Shown here one piece after another: positions 8,338 through 17,032 of a stretch of DNA of 64,000 nucleotides. Every line of letters begins with the position of its first letter. The first letter of the stretch is position 1. Made by a program: the position numbers and the translations under genes. Under the pieces are notes generated by a model. That model was given only the letters and a program-made list of their open reading frames with translations, was not told the DNA's origin and ran no database searches. Origin of the DNA: Halomonas sp. UBA3074 (GTDB lineage Bacteria; Pseudomonadota; Gammaproteobacteria; Pseudomonadales; Halomonadaceae); NCBI RefSeq assembly GCF_002366715.1, contig NZ_DFBS01000022.1, positions 300,298 to 364,297 on the forward strand, in the 5' to 3' direction.

Positions 8338-8440
8338 TTTGCCTTCCCCTGCTGCAACAAGCCGGCGATTGTACGTTAGGATGGGGCTAAACGACAGCGG
8401 ACCGGGCTAACAGCACGGTCTACAACGCGAGCAGAGCGTC

Positions 8441-9013
8441 ATGCTATGGATAGTGGTGGGGTATTTAAGCGGCAGTTGGCTGGCAGCACTGAGCGTTTGC
8501 CGCCTGGCTGGCGTGGGTGACCCTCGTCAACATGGCTCGTTTAACCCAGGCTTTTCTAACGTGCTGCGCCTGTATGGCCCCCGCTTGGCGGCAGCGACAC
8601 TGCTGCTAGACGCCTTAAAAGCTATGCCTGCCGTGCTGGGTGTCAAACTCATGAATTGCCCGATATGGATGCAGGGGTTGGTTGGGTTAGCGGTGTTATT
8701 AGGCCACAGCTTCCCACTCTGGCACGGCTTTCGTGGCGGAAAGGCGGTTGCCAGTGCATTTGGAGCGCTGCTGGTATTGGTGCCGAATGTCGCGCTACTC
8801 ACTGCGTTGGTATGGGCACTGCTGGTTTGGCAGCTAAAGACGGCGGCGATGGCTTCACTAATGAGTGCTTTGGTGGCGCCGCCGATATGCGCGTGGCTGG
8901 CGCCTGAGTATTTTATAGTAGTTGGCGGCTTCAGTTTGTTGGTGCTGGCTCGCCACGGGCTCAATATTCGTCGACTGCGTCGCGGTGAAGAGCCGCCGTT
9001 TCGCGGCTCGTAG
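8441..9013 (+). CDS. plsY: Glycerol-3-phosphate acyltransferase PlsY
   Basis: PlsY is the inner-membrane enzyme that acylates glycerol-3-phosphate using acyl-phosphate, the first step of phospholipid synthesis. The 190-residue protein has about five hydrophobic segments. Its three conserved loops are visible: an altered loop 1 (GDPRQHGSFNPGFSNVLRLYG, where the family typically has GSGNxGATN), then LGHSFPLWHGFRGGKAVASAFG, and a C-terminal RHGLNIRRLRRGEEP. The second loop is canonical, so function is secure. It is convergent with tsaD. Confidence 0.94.
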   Translation: MLWIVVGYLSGSWLAALSVCRLAGVGDPRQHGSFNPGFSNVLRLYGPRLAAATLLLDALKAMPAVLGVKLMNCPIWMQGLVGLAVLLGHSFPLWHGFRGGKAVASAFGALLVLVPNVALLTALVWALLVWQLKTAAMASLMSALVAPPICAWLAPEYFIVVGGFSLLVLARHGLNIRRLRRGEEPPFRGS

Positions 9014-9018
9014 CGCTG

Positions 9019-10074
9019 CTAGCTGTCAGCAACCGTCGGCGGCGTCAGTTGGTTCAGCGGCCAGCGGGGCGTCGCCTGCATGAGACCGGGGGTATCGCTT
9101 TCGCCTGCGGCAAGGCGTTGAGCACCCACGTAGGCAATCATGGCGCCGTTATCGGTGCAGAACCGACCGCGCGGATAGTAGGCGCGCGCCTGACGCTTTT
9201 GACACTCGACCTGTAGCCGCTCGCGCAGCCGATGATTGGCGCTAACGCCACCCGCCACTACCAAGCGCTTGAGGCCGGTTTGATCCAGCGCCCGACGGCA
9301 CTTAATCACTAGCGTATCGACAACGGCTTCTTCAAAAGCGCGGGCTACATCGGCGCGCGCTTGATCGTCGAGTTCGCCAGCTGCCTCTAATTGGCGAATG
9401 GCCGTCATGGTATGGGTTTTCAAGCCTGAAAAACTAAAGTCGAGCCCGGGCCGGTCGGTCATGGGTCGTGGGAAGCGAAAGCGTTTGGGGTTGCCCTGCT
9501 CTGCGAGTTTGGCCACCAGAGGGCCTCCCGGGTAGGCCAGACCCAGCATCTTGGCCGCTTTATCAAACGCTTCGCCTGCAGCGTCATCCACCGATTCACC
9601 GAGCAGTTCATAACGGCCCAGCCCCTGCACTTCGACAAGCTGGGTGTGACCGCCCGAAACCAGCAGGGCCACAAACGGAAACTCCGGTGGTTCATCTTCC
9701 AGCATCGGTGCCAGCAAATGGCCCTCCATGTGGTGGACGCCCAGCACGGGAATATTTAATGCCCGTGCCATGCCGTGAGCGGTGCTGGCGCCCACCATTA
9801 ATGCGCCGACTAAGCCTGGGCCTGCTGTGTAGGTAATGCCGTCCAGATCATGGCGCGTCAAGTTGGCGTCGCTAAGCACCTGCTCGATCAACGGCAGCAG
9901 CTTGCGGGTATGGTCCCGGGAGGCGAGCTCGGGGACTACACCGCCAAATTCGGCATGCATGGCGATTTGACTATATAGCGCATCGGCAAGTAGCCCTTTG
10001 CCGCCGATGAGCGAGGTATCGTAAAGCGCGACGCCCGTTTCGTCACAGGATGTTTCAATGCCCAAAACACGCAT
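9019..10074 (-). CDS. tsaD: tRNA N6-threonylcarbamoyladenosine transferase TsaD
   Basis: TsaD transfers the threonylcarbamoyl group to A37 of ANN-decoding tRNAs, working with TsaB, TsaC and TsaE. The 351-residue ASKHA-fold protein has LGIETSCDETGVALYD at the N-terminus, the metal-binding HHMEGHLLAP, FVALLVSGGHTQLV, SFSGLKT and the late VAGGVSANHRLR and YYPRGRFCTDNGAMIAYVG. Normal length. It lies divergent from rpsU, the usual arrangement in gammaproteobacteria. Confidence 0.97.
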   Translation of the reverse strand: MRVLGIETSCDETGVALYDTSLIGGKGLLADALYSQIAMHAEFGGVVPELASRDHTRKLLPLIEQVLSDANLTRHDLDGITYTAGPGLVGALMVGASTAHGMARALNIPVLGVHHMEGHLLAPMLEDEPPEFPFVALLVSGGHTQLVEVQGLGRYELLGESVDDAAGEAFDKAAKMLGLAYPGGPLVAKLAEQGNPKRFRFPRPMTDRPGLDFSFSGLKTHTMTAIRQLEAAGELDDQARADVARAFEEAVVDTLVIKCRRALDQTGLKRLVVAGGVSANHRLRERLQVECQKRQARAYYPRGRFCTDNGAMIAYVGAQRLAAGESDTPGLMQATPRWPLNQLTPPTVADS

Positions 10075-10155
10075 AAAGAGCGACTCATTAAAGATATAAA
10101 GGTAAAATCATCAAGGCCATAGTTTAGCATTGTCGCCACCGGTGAGCGTAAGCAT

Positions 10156-10184
10156 TTGCAAAGATAGCCAGTGACGACTAGACT
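10156..10184 (+). promoter_or_regulatory. Candidate sigma70 promoter of rpsU
   Basis: TTGCAA at 10156-10161 and TAGACT at 10179-10184 are separated by exactly 17 bases, in the tsaD-rpsU divergent spacer about 100 bases before rpsU. The match is good, but it is found by eye only. Confidence 0.5.
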
Positions 10185-10286
10185 ACTGTGCGCTGTAAAA
10201 CTGGGTCGTACACCGCGTTTCAAATCGAAATTTTGCGATGTACGTACTATCCGAACTCAAGACTCCTTAAGGTAGGTGAGTGCTTA

Positions 10287-10502
10287 ATGCCTTCTGTAAA
10301 AGTACGTGATAACGAGCCGTTTGACGTCGCCCTGCGTCGCTTCAAGCGTTCTTGCGAAAAAGCCGGTGTTCTCTCTGAAGTACGCCGCCGCGAGCACTAT
10401 GAGAAGCCGACTGCTGAGCGTAAACGCAAAGCGGCAGCTGCCGTAAAACGCCACGCTAAGAAAGTTCAGCGTGAGCAAAAGCGTTTCGAACGGCTCTATT
10501 GA
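10287..10502 (+). CDS. rpsU: 30S ribosomal protein bS21
   Basis: bS21 is a small basic protein of the 30S platform involved in initiation. The 71-residue sequence starts MPSVKVRDNEPFDVALRRF and ends RREHYEKPTAERKRKAAAAVKRHAKK in pieces, with RFERLY last: the standard bS21 sequence and length. A strong AAGGTAGGTGAG region lies just upstream of ATG 10287. It is the first gene of the rpsU-dnaG-rpoD macromolecular synthesis cluster. Confidence 0.98.
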   Translation: MPSVKVRDNEPFDVALRRFKRSCEKAGVLSEVRRREHYEKPTAERKRKAAAAVKRHAKKVQREQKRFERLY

Positions 10503-10554
10503 TCCGTACCCGAGGGGGCCTGCGCTGTTAGCTGGTCGTCTCAAGAGGGATGCC

Positions 10555-10586
10555 AAGCGGCCGCCACTAGGTGGCCGTTTGTTTTG
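10555..10586 (+). terminator. Probable terminator or attenuator between rpsU and dnaG
   Basis: AAGCGGCC (10555-10562) can pair with GGCCGTTT (10573-10580) as an 8-bp stem with one G-U, 10-base loop, followed by GTTTT. In E. coli a partial terminator in this position lowers dnaG expression relative to rpsU; the same role is inferred here. Confidence 0.55.
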
Positions 10587-10686
10587 GACTGTCGTTTTTT
10601 CAAAGCTGCCGTTACCCATGATTTTCACTGCTCAGAGTGCCCTTGCGTGGCAATGACCTGATGATCTTGAATGGTGTTTTCAAAAG

Positions 10687-10743
10687 CAGCTTTTAAAAAA
10701 TAGTTTTTAGAAATAGTTTTTAGCAACAGTTTTTAAAAACAGT
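10687..10743 (+). repeat. 13-bp AT-rich tandem repeat upstream of dnaG
   Basis: Four consecutive units with the core AGTTTTTAGAAAT-like pattern run at 13-14 base spacing: CAGCTTTTAAAAAA at 10687, TAGTTTTTAGAAA at 10701, TAGTTTTTAGCAA at 10714 and CAGTTTTTAAAAA at 10727, with a partial fifth at 10740. They sit 40-95 bases before the dnaG start and are far more AT-rich than the surroundings. Confidence 0.85.
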
Positions 10744-10782
10744 CCCGAAAGTTAGCGCGTTGCGCGAGGATGCCCGACGTTC

Positions 10783-12633
10783 ATGGCAGGCCAAATTCCA
10801 CAGCGTTTTATCGATGACCTATTAGGCCGCGTTGATGTGGTCGAGGTGGTCGGTGAGCGTGTGCAACTGAAAAAGGCCGGCCGTAACTACTCCGGGCTAT
10901 GCCCCTTTCATCAAGAGAAAACCCCATCGTTTACCGTTAGCGCAGATAAGCAGTTTTATCACTGCTTTGGCTGCGGAGCGAATGGGAATGCACTACGCTT
11001 CTTGATGGAGTACGACAAACTGCCGTTTCCCGAGGCGGTGGAGCAGTTAGCTGGGCGTCTAGGGATTGAAGTGCCTCGCGAAGGGGCTGACGACCCGCGC
11101 GCTCAGCAGCGTGAAAAGAAGCGCAAAGAGGGCGTTAACCTGCTTGAACTCGCCGCCAGCTTTTATCGCGAGCGTTTGAAAATGCAGGAGGGTCAATCCG
11201 CCCAGCGCTATTTGTCGGGTCGTGGGCTCTCGGATGAAGTGATCAAGACGTATGGTATCGGTTACGCGCCCGCTGGCTGGGAAGCCCTAAAGCAGCATCT
11301 TAGCGAGCGCGGTATCGGTGAGCCGGTTCAGGTCGAATACGGTCTACTGATTCATCGTGAAGATACCGGGCGTACCTATGACCGCTTTCGGGATCGGGTG
11401 ATGTTTCCGATTCGTGACTTGCGTGGGCGCACCATTGCGTTTGGCGGGCGAGTGATGGGCGATGATCAGCCCAAATACCTCAACTCGCCGGAAACGCCCG
11501 TGTTCCATAAAGGCCGCGAACTCTATGGCTTGTATGAAGCACGCCAAGCCTCCAGCAAGCTTGAACAGCTTGTCATGGTGGAAGGCTATATGGATGTCGT
11601 GGCGCTGGCGCAGTTCGGTATTCATAACGCGGTGGCCACGCTGGGAACCGCCACTACAGAAGATCATTTGACCCGTCTGTTTCGGCTGGTGAGTCGTGTG
11701 GTGTTCTGTTTTGACGGCGACCGCGCCGGGCGGCAGGCGGCGAGCCGGGCATTGGAAACCGCCTTGCCGCAAATGATCGATGGGCGCGAAGCGCGTTTTC
11801 TGTTTCTGCCCGAGGGAGATGACCCTGACACGCTCGTGCGTCGAGAGGGTGCGCAGGCGTTTCAGGATCGCGTCACCTGTGCGATGCCGCTGTCAGAGTT
11901 CCTGTTCGAGCAAGCAGCCCAAGGGCGCGACTTGAATACGGTGGAGGGGCGTGAGCGGTTTGCCAGTCAGGTGCTGGAGGCATTGAACAAAGTGCCTGAT
12001 GGCATGCTCAAATCACTACTGTTTGAGTCATTGGCGCAGCGAAGCGGCTTAGCGCAAGAGCAATTGAAAGCACTGCTCGAAAAGCGTACCCAGGCGGCAC
12101 AGCGACAGCGTTCACAGGGGTCGGCTGAAGCAGAAGCCGATGCGCCTTTGTCGGCATCAATGGCGGGGCCGGTTTCAGCAGCGCCCGCTAAAGGGGCGCG
12201 GACCCGCACGCAGGTACTATCCCCTGTCGGGCGTATTATCCAGCTGTTGCTTCACGAGCCTAACTTGGTGGCTGCGTTGCCTGATCAGTTGGATTGGCTG
12301 CCAGAGGATGATGACACGCCGTTATGCCACGAGCTGATTGCGTTGCTCAAGGCAGGGCGCTATCGCAGCCCTCAGGTGGTGTTGGCGCATTTTCAGGGCA
12401 GCCAGCAAGGCCAGGCGTTGGCGGCCTTCGCTAAGCGTGAATTGTTGATACCTAAGGCAGATCGGGAAGCCGAGCTGACTAGTTGGGTGGAGCATTTGCA
12501 GCATGTTCAGCGTCAACGTTCTCCCCACGAGGAGTACGCCGCGCTGCTAGCGCAGGAGCGCGCCGGGCAAAAGCTTGATAAGGAGCAGCGCCAGCGTTTG
12601 GCAAGCTTGGTAATGCAGCTTGCTCAGCGCTAA
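10783..12633 (+). CDS. dnaG: DNA primase DnaG
   Basis: DnaG makes RNA primers at the replication fork in complex with DnaB. The 616-residue protein has the N-terminal CHC2 zinc finger (CPFHQEKTPSF, then YHCFGCG, about residues 40-64), the catalytic core with RYLSGRGL and FRDRVMFPIRD, the Toprim motifs MVEGYMDVVAL and FDGDRAGRQAA, and an acidic and alanine-rich linker (about 435-480) before the helical DnaB-binding C-terminus. Length is a little above E. coli (581). GAGGA lies about 12 bases before ATG 10783. The upstream leader carries a 13-bp tandem repeat. Confidence 0.97.
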   Translation: MAGQIPQRFIDDLLGRVDVVEVVGERVQLKKAGRNYSGLCPFHQEKTPSFTVSADKQFYHCFGCGANGNALRFLMEYDKLPFPEAVEQLAGRLGIEVPREGADDPRAQQREKKRKEGVNLLELAASFYRERLKMQEGQSAQRYLSGRGLSDEVIKTYGIGYAPAGWEALKQHLSERGIGEPVQVEYGLLIHREDTGRTYDRFRDRVMFPIRDLRGRTIAFGGRVMGDDQPKYLNSPETPVFHKGRELYGLYEARQASSKLEQLVMVEGYMDVVALAQFGIHNAVATLGTATTEDHLTRLFRLVSRVVFCFDGDRAGRQAASRALETALPQMIDGREARFLFLPEGDDPDTLVRREGAQAFQDRVTCAMPLSEFLFEQAAQGRDLNTVEGRERFASQVLEALNKVPDGMLKSLLFESLAQRSGLAQEQLKALLEKRTQAAQRQRSQGSAEAEADAPLSASMAGPVSAAPAKGARTRTQVLSPVGRIIQLLLHEPNLVAALPDQLDWLPEDDDTPLCHELIALLKAGRYRSPQVVLAHFQGSQQGQALAAFAKRELLIPKADREAELTSWVEHLQHVQRQRSPHEEYAALLAQERAGQKLDKEQRQRLASLVMQLAQR

Positions 12634-12861
12634 TAAGGCGGTGTTTTGAGCGCTGGGGTTGAATTCCTGACGTTTCAGCACCAGATACAGGGTCAGCCAC
12701 CGAGCGCTGGTCTAACCGAACAACCTAACACACCTGATTGACCGCGCAAATACGTCAAGCTGGAAAAATTCCGGTGAATTACGCTATACTGTTCGGCTTG
12801 TTGAGTTTAATCGATTCAGCGCTCCAGGTGTTTCATTCTTCTTCGTCGAGATAGGGTTTCT

Positions 12862-14712
12862 ATGGCTGGAAATGCGCAGCAGCAGTCACGTCTGAAGGAG
12901 TTGATCGCTCGAGGCAAGGAACAGGGCTACCTGACCTATGCCGAGGTCAACGACCATCTACCCGAGGATATCGCCGACCCGGATCAAGTGGAAGACATCA
13001 TTGGCATGATCAACGACATGGGTATTAGTGTCGTTGAAGAAGCGCCTGATGAAGACACTTTGATGATGTCGGATCACTCCACGGACGAGTCCGCTGCGGA
13101 AGAGGCCGTAGCGGCCCTTGCCGCCGTGGAAAGCGATGTAGGCCGCACCACTGACCCCGTCCGCATGTACATGCGTGAGATGGGCACGGTTGAGCTTCTA
13201 ACCCGTGAAGGCGAAATTGAAATCGCCAAGCGGATCGAAGAGGGCACCCGTGAGGTGATGTCGTCTCTGGCCTATTTGCCGGGGGCCGTCGCGTCCATTC
13301 TGGATGCCTATGACGCCACTCAGGATGAAGAGGCGCCGGGACGACTCTCGGATCTCTTCTCGGGCTTCATTGACCCTGATGAGGGGATCCCCGGTGTCGC
13401 TGAGGCAGAAGTGCCGGAGCCGGAGCCCGAAGCCGACCTTGATGACGAGGTCGAAGGGGATGGCGAAGACGAGGACGAGGATTCCACGGCTAGCGAAGGC
13501 GGTCCGGATCCAGAAGAGGCGCGTGCACGTTTCGAACAGATTCGTGAGCAGAACGCACTGGTAGAAGCAGCGTTTGCCAAGCACGGTCGCGGTAGCTCTG
13601 AGCTGAAGGCTGAGCAGGCCCGCCTGGCAGTGCTGTTCTCGCCCATCAAGCTGGTACCCAAGCACTTTGAGCGCCTGGTCGGCCAAGTGCGTATCAGTGT
13701 CGAGCAAGTGCGTGCCCAGGAAAAAGCGGTCATGCAGCTGTGCGTGAAAAAAGCCAAGGTGCCGCGCAAAACGTTTATCAAGTCGTTTCCGGGTAACGAG
13801 TCACGCAAAACGTGGCTGGATGATTTCCAGGCAGCGCAGAGCAAGTACGCTGACCGTCTTGAGCCGCTGCGCGCCGATATCGCTCGTGCCCAGCGCAAGA
13901 TCGCCTTTGAAGAAGACATGGTGCAGCTCTCGGTTGCCGATCTCAAAGAGGTGAATCGCAAGCTCTCCATTGGCGAGGCGAAAGCGCGCCGTGCCAAGAA
14001 AGAGATGGTCGAAGCTAACTTGCGTCTGGTGATCTCGATTGCCAAGAAGTACACCAATCGTGGTTTGCAGTTCCTGGATCTCATTCAGGAAGGCAACATC
14101 GGCTTGATGAAAGCGGTCGATAAGTTCGAATACCGCCGTGGCTACAAGTTCTCGACCTATGCCACGTGGTGGATTCGTCAGGCAATCACCCGTTCGATTG
14201 CTGATCAGGCGCGCACCATTCGTATTCCGGTGCATATGATTGAGACCATCAACAAGCTCAATCGCGTTTCGCGTCAAATGCTGCAGGAAATGGGTCGTGA
14301 GCCGACGCCGGAAGAGCTCGGCGAACGCTTGGAAATGCCCGAAGACAAAGTACGCAAGGTGCTCAAAATCGCCAAAGAGCCGATCTCCATGGAGACGCCG
14401 ATTGGTGATGATGATGATTCACACTTGGGCGACTTTATCGAAGATGGCACCATGCTGCTGCCGATCGATATGGCCACCGGTGAAGGCCTTATCGAAGCGA
14501 CGCGTAACGTATTAGGTGGCTTGACTGCACGTGAAGCAAAAGTGCTGCGTATGCGTTTTGGTATCGATATGAATACCGACCATACGTTGGAAGAGGTAGG
14601 CAAGCAGTTTGACGTGACGCGTGAGCGAATCCGTCAGATTGAAGCCAAAGCGCTGCGTAAGCTGCGTCACCCCAGCCGCTCTGAGCCGCTGCGTTCGTTC
14701 CTCGACGAGTGA
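12862..14712 (+). CDS. rpoD: RNA polymerase sigma factor RpoD (sigma70)
   Basis: This is the primary sigma factor. The 616-residue protein has region 1.1 (residues 1-80), region 1.2 at DPVRMYMREMG, and a non-conserved insert unusually rich in Glu and Asp (about 180-215). Regions 2.1-2.4 follow (NLRLVISIAKKY, GLMKAVDKFEYRRGYKFST, then TWWIRQAITR), then region 3, and region 4 with the HTH VTRERIRQIEAKALRKLRHP. It is the third gene of the cluster. The 228-base spacer after dnaG contains TATACT at 12784, which could serve as the -10 of an internal promoter, but no convincing -35 is visible. A strong terminator follows. Confidence 0.98.
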   Translation: MAGNAQQQSRLKELIARGKEQGYLTYAEVNDHLPEDIADPDQVEDIIGMINDMGISVVEEAPDEDTLMMSDHSTDESAAEEAVAALAAVESDVGRTTDPVRMYMREMGTVELLTREGEIEIAKRIEEGTREVMSSLAYLPGAVASILDAYDATQDEEAPGRLSDLFSGFIDPDEGIPGVAEAEVPEPEPEADLDDEVEGDGEDEDEDSTASEGGPDPEEARARFEQIREQNALVEAAFAKHGRGSSELKAEQARLAVLFSPIKLVPKHFERLVGQVRISVEQVRAQEKAVMQLCVKKAKVPRKTFIKSFPGNESRKTWLDDFQAAQSKYADRLEPLRADIARAQRKIAFEEDMVQLSVADLKEVNRKLSIGEAKARRAKKEMVEANLRLVISIAKKYTNRGLQFLDLIQEGNIGLMKAVDKFEYRRGYKFSTYATWWIRQAITRSIADQARTIRIPVHMIETINKLNRVSRQMLQEMGREPTPEELGERLEMPEDKVRKVLKIAKEPISMETPIGDDDDSHLGDFIEDGTMLLPIDMATGEGLIEATRNVLGGLTAREAKVLRMRFGIDMNTDHTLEEVGKQFDVTRERIRQIEAKALRKLRHPSRSEPLRSFLDE

Positions 14713-14749
14713 TCGATAGCTGCTGATACCTAAATAGTGGCTAAGACCT

Positions 14750-14785
14750 AAAAAGCCCGCCGTTCACTGAACGGCGGGCTTTTTT
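14750..14785 (+). terminator. Rho-independent terminator of rpoD
   Basis: AAAAAGCCCGCCGTT (14750-14764) pairs with AACGGCGGGCTTTTT (14770-14784) around a 5-base loop, ending in a T run. The A run on the other side makes it usable for the convergent minus-strand gene too. Confidence 0.92.
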
Positions 14786-14825
14786 ATGTTTGGCCTAGCG
14801 TAATGGGTTTGCCCAATAGAAAGCG

Positions 14826-15476
14826 TTATGCAGGCGTTTGGCGTTGAGTCTTATAAATGCGCCGAGCCAACAGCAGCAGCTCCAGTGTGGCGATCAAAAT
14901 CAAGCTGTAACCGAGAAGCTCCACGACTTCTTCAGCGACACTCTTAAAGGTTCCTGAATAGCTATCTTCGAGTATTAATTGCCAAAACTCTTGCCGGCCA
15001 TACAGGCGCGAGAAGATATACGTGGTCAGTACGCCCGCCGTAAACAAGCCAAAGGCGAAAGTATTGCTGTAATGGGCAAACTCAACGAGGAAACGATTAC
15101 GTTGCTTAACCACCCAAAAGAGAGCAGGGAAAATGATCAGCGCTACTAGCACTTTCCAAGTGTTATCAGCGACATAGTTATCCAGGAAATGATCTTGCTC
15201 GCGCACCAGTGAGGCCGATACAAACGCGAGTAGCAGCAGGCTGACGGTGGGCCATACCCTAAGCACCTGGCGAATATAAAGCAGCATGGCGCAGCAGGTG
15301 GCCAGCACGAGTGTTTGCGTAAATTCAGTAAAACCCAGCTCAGAAAACCGCACTGAGGGAAGATAAAGCGCTTCAAAATAGGCGCCTTGCGTAATCGCAC
15401 CAATGAAAAATACGTATAACACCGCACGTACTAAAATGGTTTGAAACCCTATTGGCCAGGGAGGGGGAGAAGACAT
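14826..15476 (-). CDS. Hypothetical six-helix inner-membrane protein
   Basis: I do not recognise a family. The 216-residue product has about six hydrophobic segments: ILVRAVLYVFFIGAI, TLVLATCCAMLLYI, VSLLLLAFVSAS, VLVALIIFPALFWVV, FGLFTAGVLTTYIF and YSLILIATLELLLLA. An acidic loop with SVAEEVVELLGYS precedes the last helix, and the C-terminus is basic and short. No catalytic motif is evident. It is convergent with rpoD and divergent from sdaA, so it is probably monocistronic. Composition resembles the neighbouring chromosome genes, so there is no sign of transfer. Confidence 0.8.
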   Translation of the reverse strand: MSSPPPWPIGFQTILVRAVLYVFFIGAITQGAYFEALYLPSVRFSELGFTEFTQTLVLATCCAMLLYIRQVLRVWPTVSLLLLAFVSASLVREQDHFLDNYVADNTWKVLVALIIFPALFWVVKQRNRFLVEFAHYSNTFAFGLFTAGVLTTYIFSRLYGRQEFWQLILEDSYSGTFKSVAEEVVELLGYSLILIATLELLLLARRIYKTQRQTPA

Positions 15477-15664
15477 ACCGACATCCTTTGTGGGTAAGCA
15501 GCGTCGTGACGTGCATATGCAAACATGCAGGGGTGAATGTTCATTATATCGTCACACTTCTGTGTTCGCACGTCGATATTGTGGTTATTCGCTCGACGTT
15601 TGGTCGTCGCCCCTGCAAAGTGTTAAATGGGCAGGCAATAACAACGTTGTGAGAGGTTATCGGC

Positions 15665-17032
15665 ATGGCTATTAGTGTGTTTGATCTTTTTCGTATTGGT
15701 ATTGGACCCTCCAGTTCCCATACGGTCGGGCCGATGCGCGCTGCGCGTGATTTTGCCATGGTGATCGAAGACGCCTCCGTCACGCGAGTCGTGGTAAGAC
15801 TTCATGGCTCACTGGCCGCCACCGGCGTGGGTCACGGTACCGATCAAGCCGTTATCATGGGGCTCATGGGAGAGGCACCGGAAAGCATCGACCCCGATAC
15901 GATTGCATCGCGATTGAAGCAATTGGAGGCGGGCGAGCCGTTGCTGCTGGCCAATGGGCAGCCGATCGTCTTTGAACATGGCCGGGATGTCGAGTGGGAT
16001 GACACCTGCCTACCGTTTCATCCCAATGCCATGGTGTTGAGCGCCTACTCTAACGATACGCTGTTGGCGACAAATACCTATTACTCACTGGGCGGCGGCT
16101 TTTATGTCGACCAAGCCAAAGCCGATCAAGGCGAAGTGGGTGAAGACCGTACGACATTACCCTATCCCTTCAACACCGCCGCCGAGTTGCTGGCACTGTG
16201 CAAGCAGCATCGACTGCGCATTAGCCAGTTGATGATGGAGAATGAGAAAGCCTGGCGAAGTGAGACGGCCATTCGTGAAGAACTGCTGACTATTTGGCAG
16301 GCCATGAGTGACAGTATTGAAAATGGCTTGCGTGCCACTGGGCACTTGCCGGGGGGGTTGAAGGTGCGTCGACGGGCACAGTTGCTGCATCAACAGCTGC
16401 TAAGTCCGCCGGAGAACCAGCGCCTCATTGTGTCGAGCTTCACCGTAATGGATTGGGTCAACGTGTTTGCGTTGGCGGTGAATGAAGAGAACGCCGCCGG
16501 TCGGCGAATGGTCACCGCGCCGACCAATGGGGCGGCGGGCATTGTGCCAGCCGTGTTGGCTTACTATTTGAAGTTCGAGCCTGATGCTAGCGAAGCGGAT
16601 GTGGTGGATTTTCTGCTCACTGCGGGCGCTGTCGGCATCTTGTGCAAAAAGAACGCCTCCATTTCCGGCGCTGAAGTAGGTTGCCAAGGCGAAGTAGGCT
16701 CCGCCTGCGCCATGGCGGCGGCAGGACTTGCCGAAGTGCTGGGGGGCTCGCCGGGTCAGGTGGAAAATGCCGCTGAAATCGGTTTGGAACATAATCTGGG
16801 TTTGACCTGCGACCCGGTAGGCGGCCTCGTCCAAGTGCCTTGCATTGAGCGCAATGCGATTGCTTCTGTCAAAGCGATCAATGCTGCGCGCATGGCACTG
16901 CACGGCGATGGCGAACACTTTATATCGCTGGATAAAGTGATTCGCACCATGCGCGATACCGGCCGCGATATGCAGGATAAGTACAAAGAGACCTCCAAAG
17001 GTGGCCTCGCTGTCAATGCGATTGAGTGCTAA
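15665..17032 (+). CDS. sdaA: L-serine ammonia-lyase (iron-sulfur dependent)
   Basis: The enzyme deaminates L-serine to pyruvate and ammonia. The 455-residue protein is a single-chain SdaA type, matching E. coli (454). It has SVFDLFRIGIGPSSSHTVGPM at the N-terminus, GHGTDQAVIMGLMGE, and TAPTNGAAGIVPAVL. The cysteines expected to hold a 4Fe-4S cluster are present: GILCKKNASISGAEVGCQ, LTCDPVGG and VPCIERNA. GAGAGG lies about 10 bases before ATG 15665. Its last four bases overlap the stop of the convergent LysR gene. Confidence 0.95.
   Translation: MAISVFDLFRIGIGPSSSHTVGPMRAARDFAMVIEDASVTRVVVRLHGSLAATGVGHGTDQAVIMGLMGEAPESIDPDTIASRLKQLEAGEPLLLANGQPIVFEHGRDVEWDDTCLPFHPNAMVLSAYSNDTLLATNTYYSLGGGFYVDQAKADQGEVGEDRTTLPYPFNTAAELLALCKQHRLRISQLMMENEKAWRSETAIREELLTIWQAMSDSIENGLRATGHLPGGLKVRRRAQLLHQQLLSPPENQRLIVSSFTVMDWVNVFALAVNEENAAGRRMVTAPTNGAAGIVPAVLAYYLKFEPDASEADVVDFLLTAGAVGILCKKNASISGAEVGCQGEVGSACAMAAAGLAEVLGGSPGQVENAAEIGLEHNLGLTCDPVGGLVQVPCIERNAIASVKAINAARMALHGDGEHFISLDKVIRTMRDTGRDMQDKYKETSKGGLAVNAIEC

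Noticed and set aside
13320..14084. 254-residue minus-strand frame inside rpoD
   Set aside because: Ser/Arg-rich shadow of a strongly coding gene.
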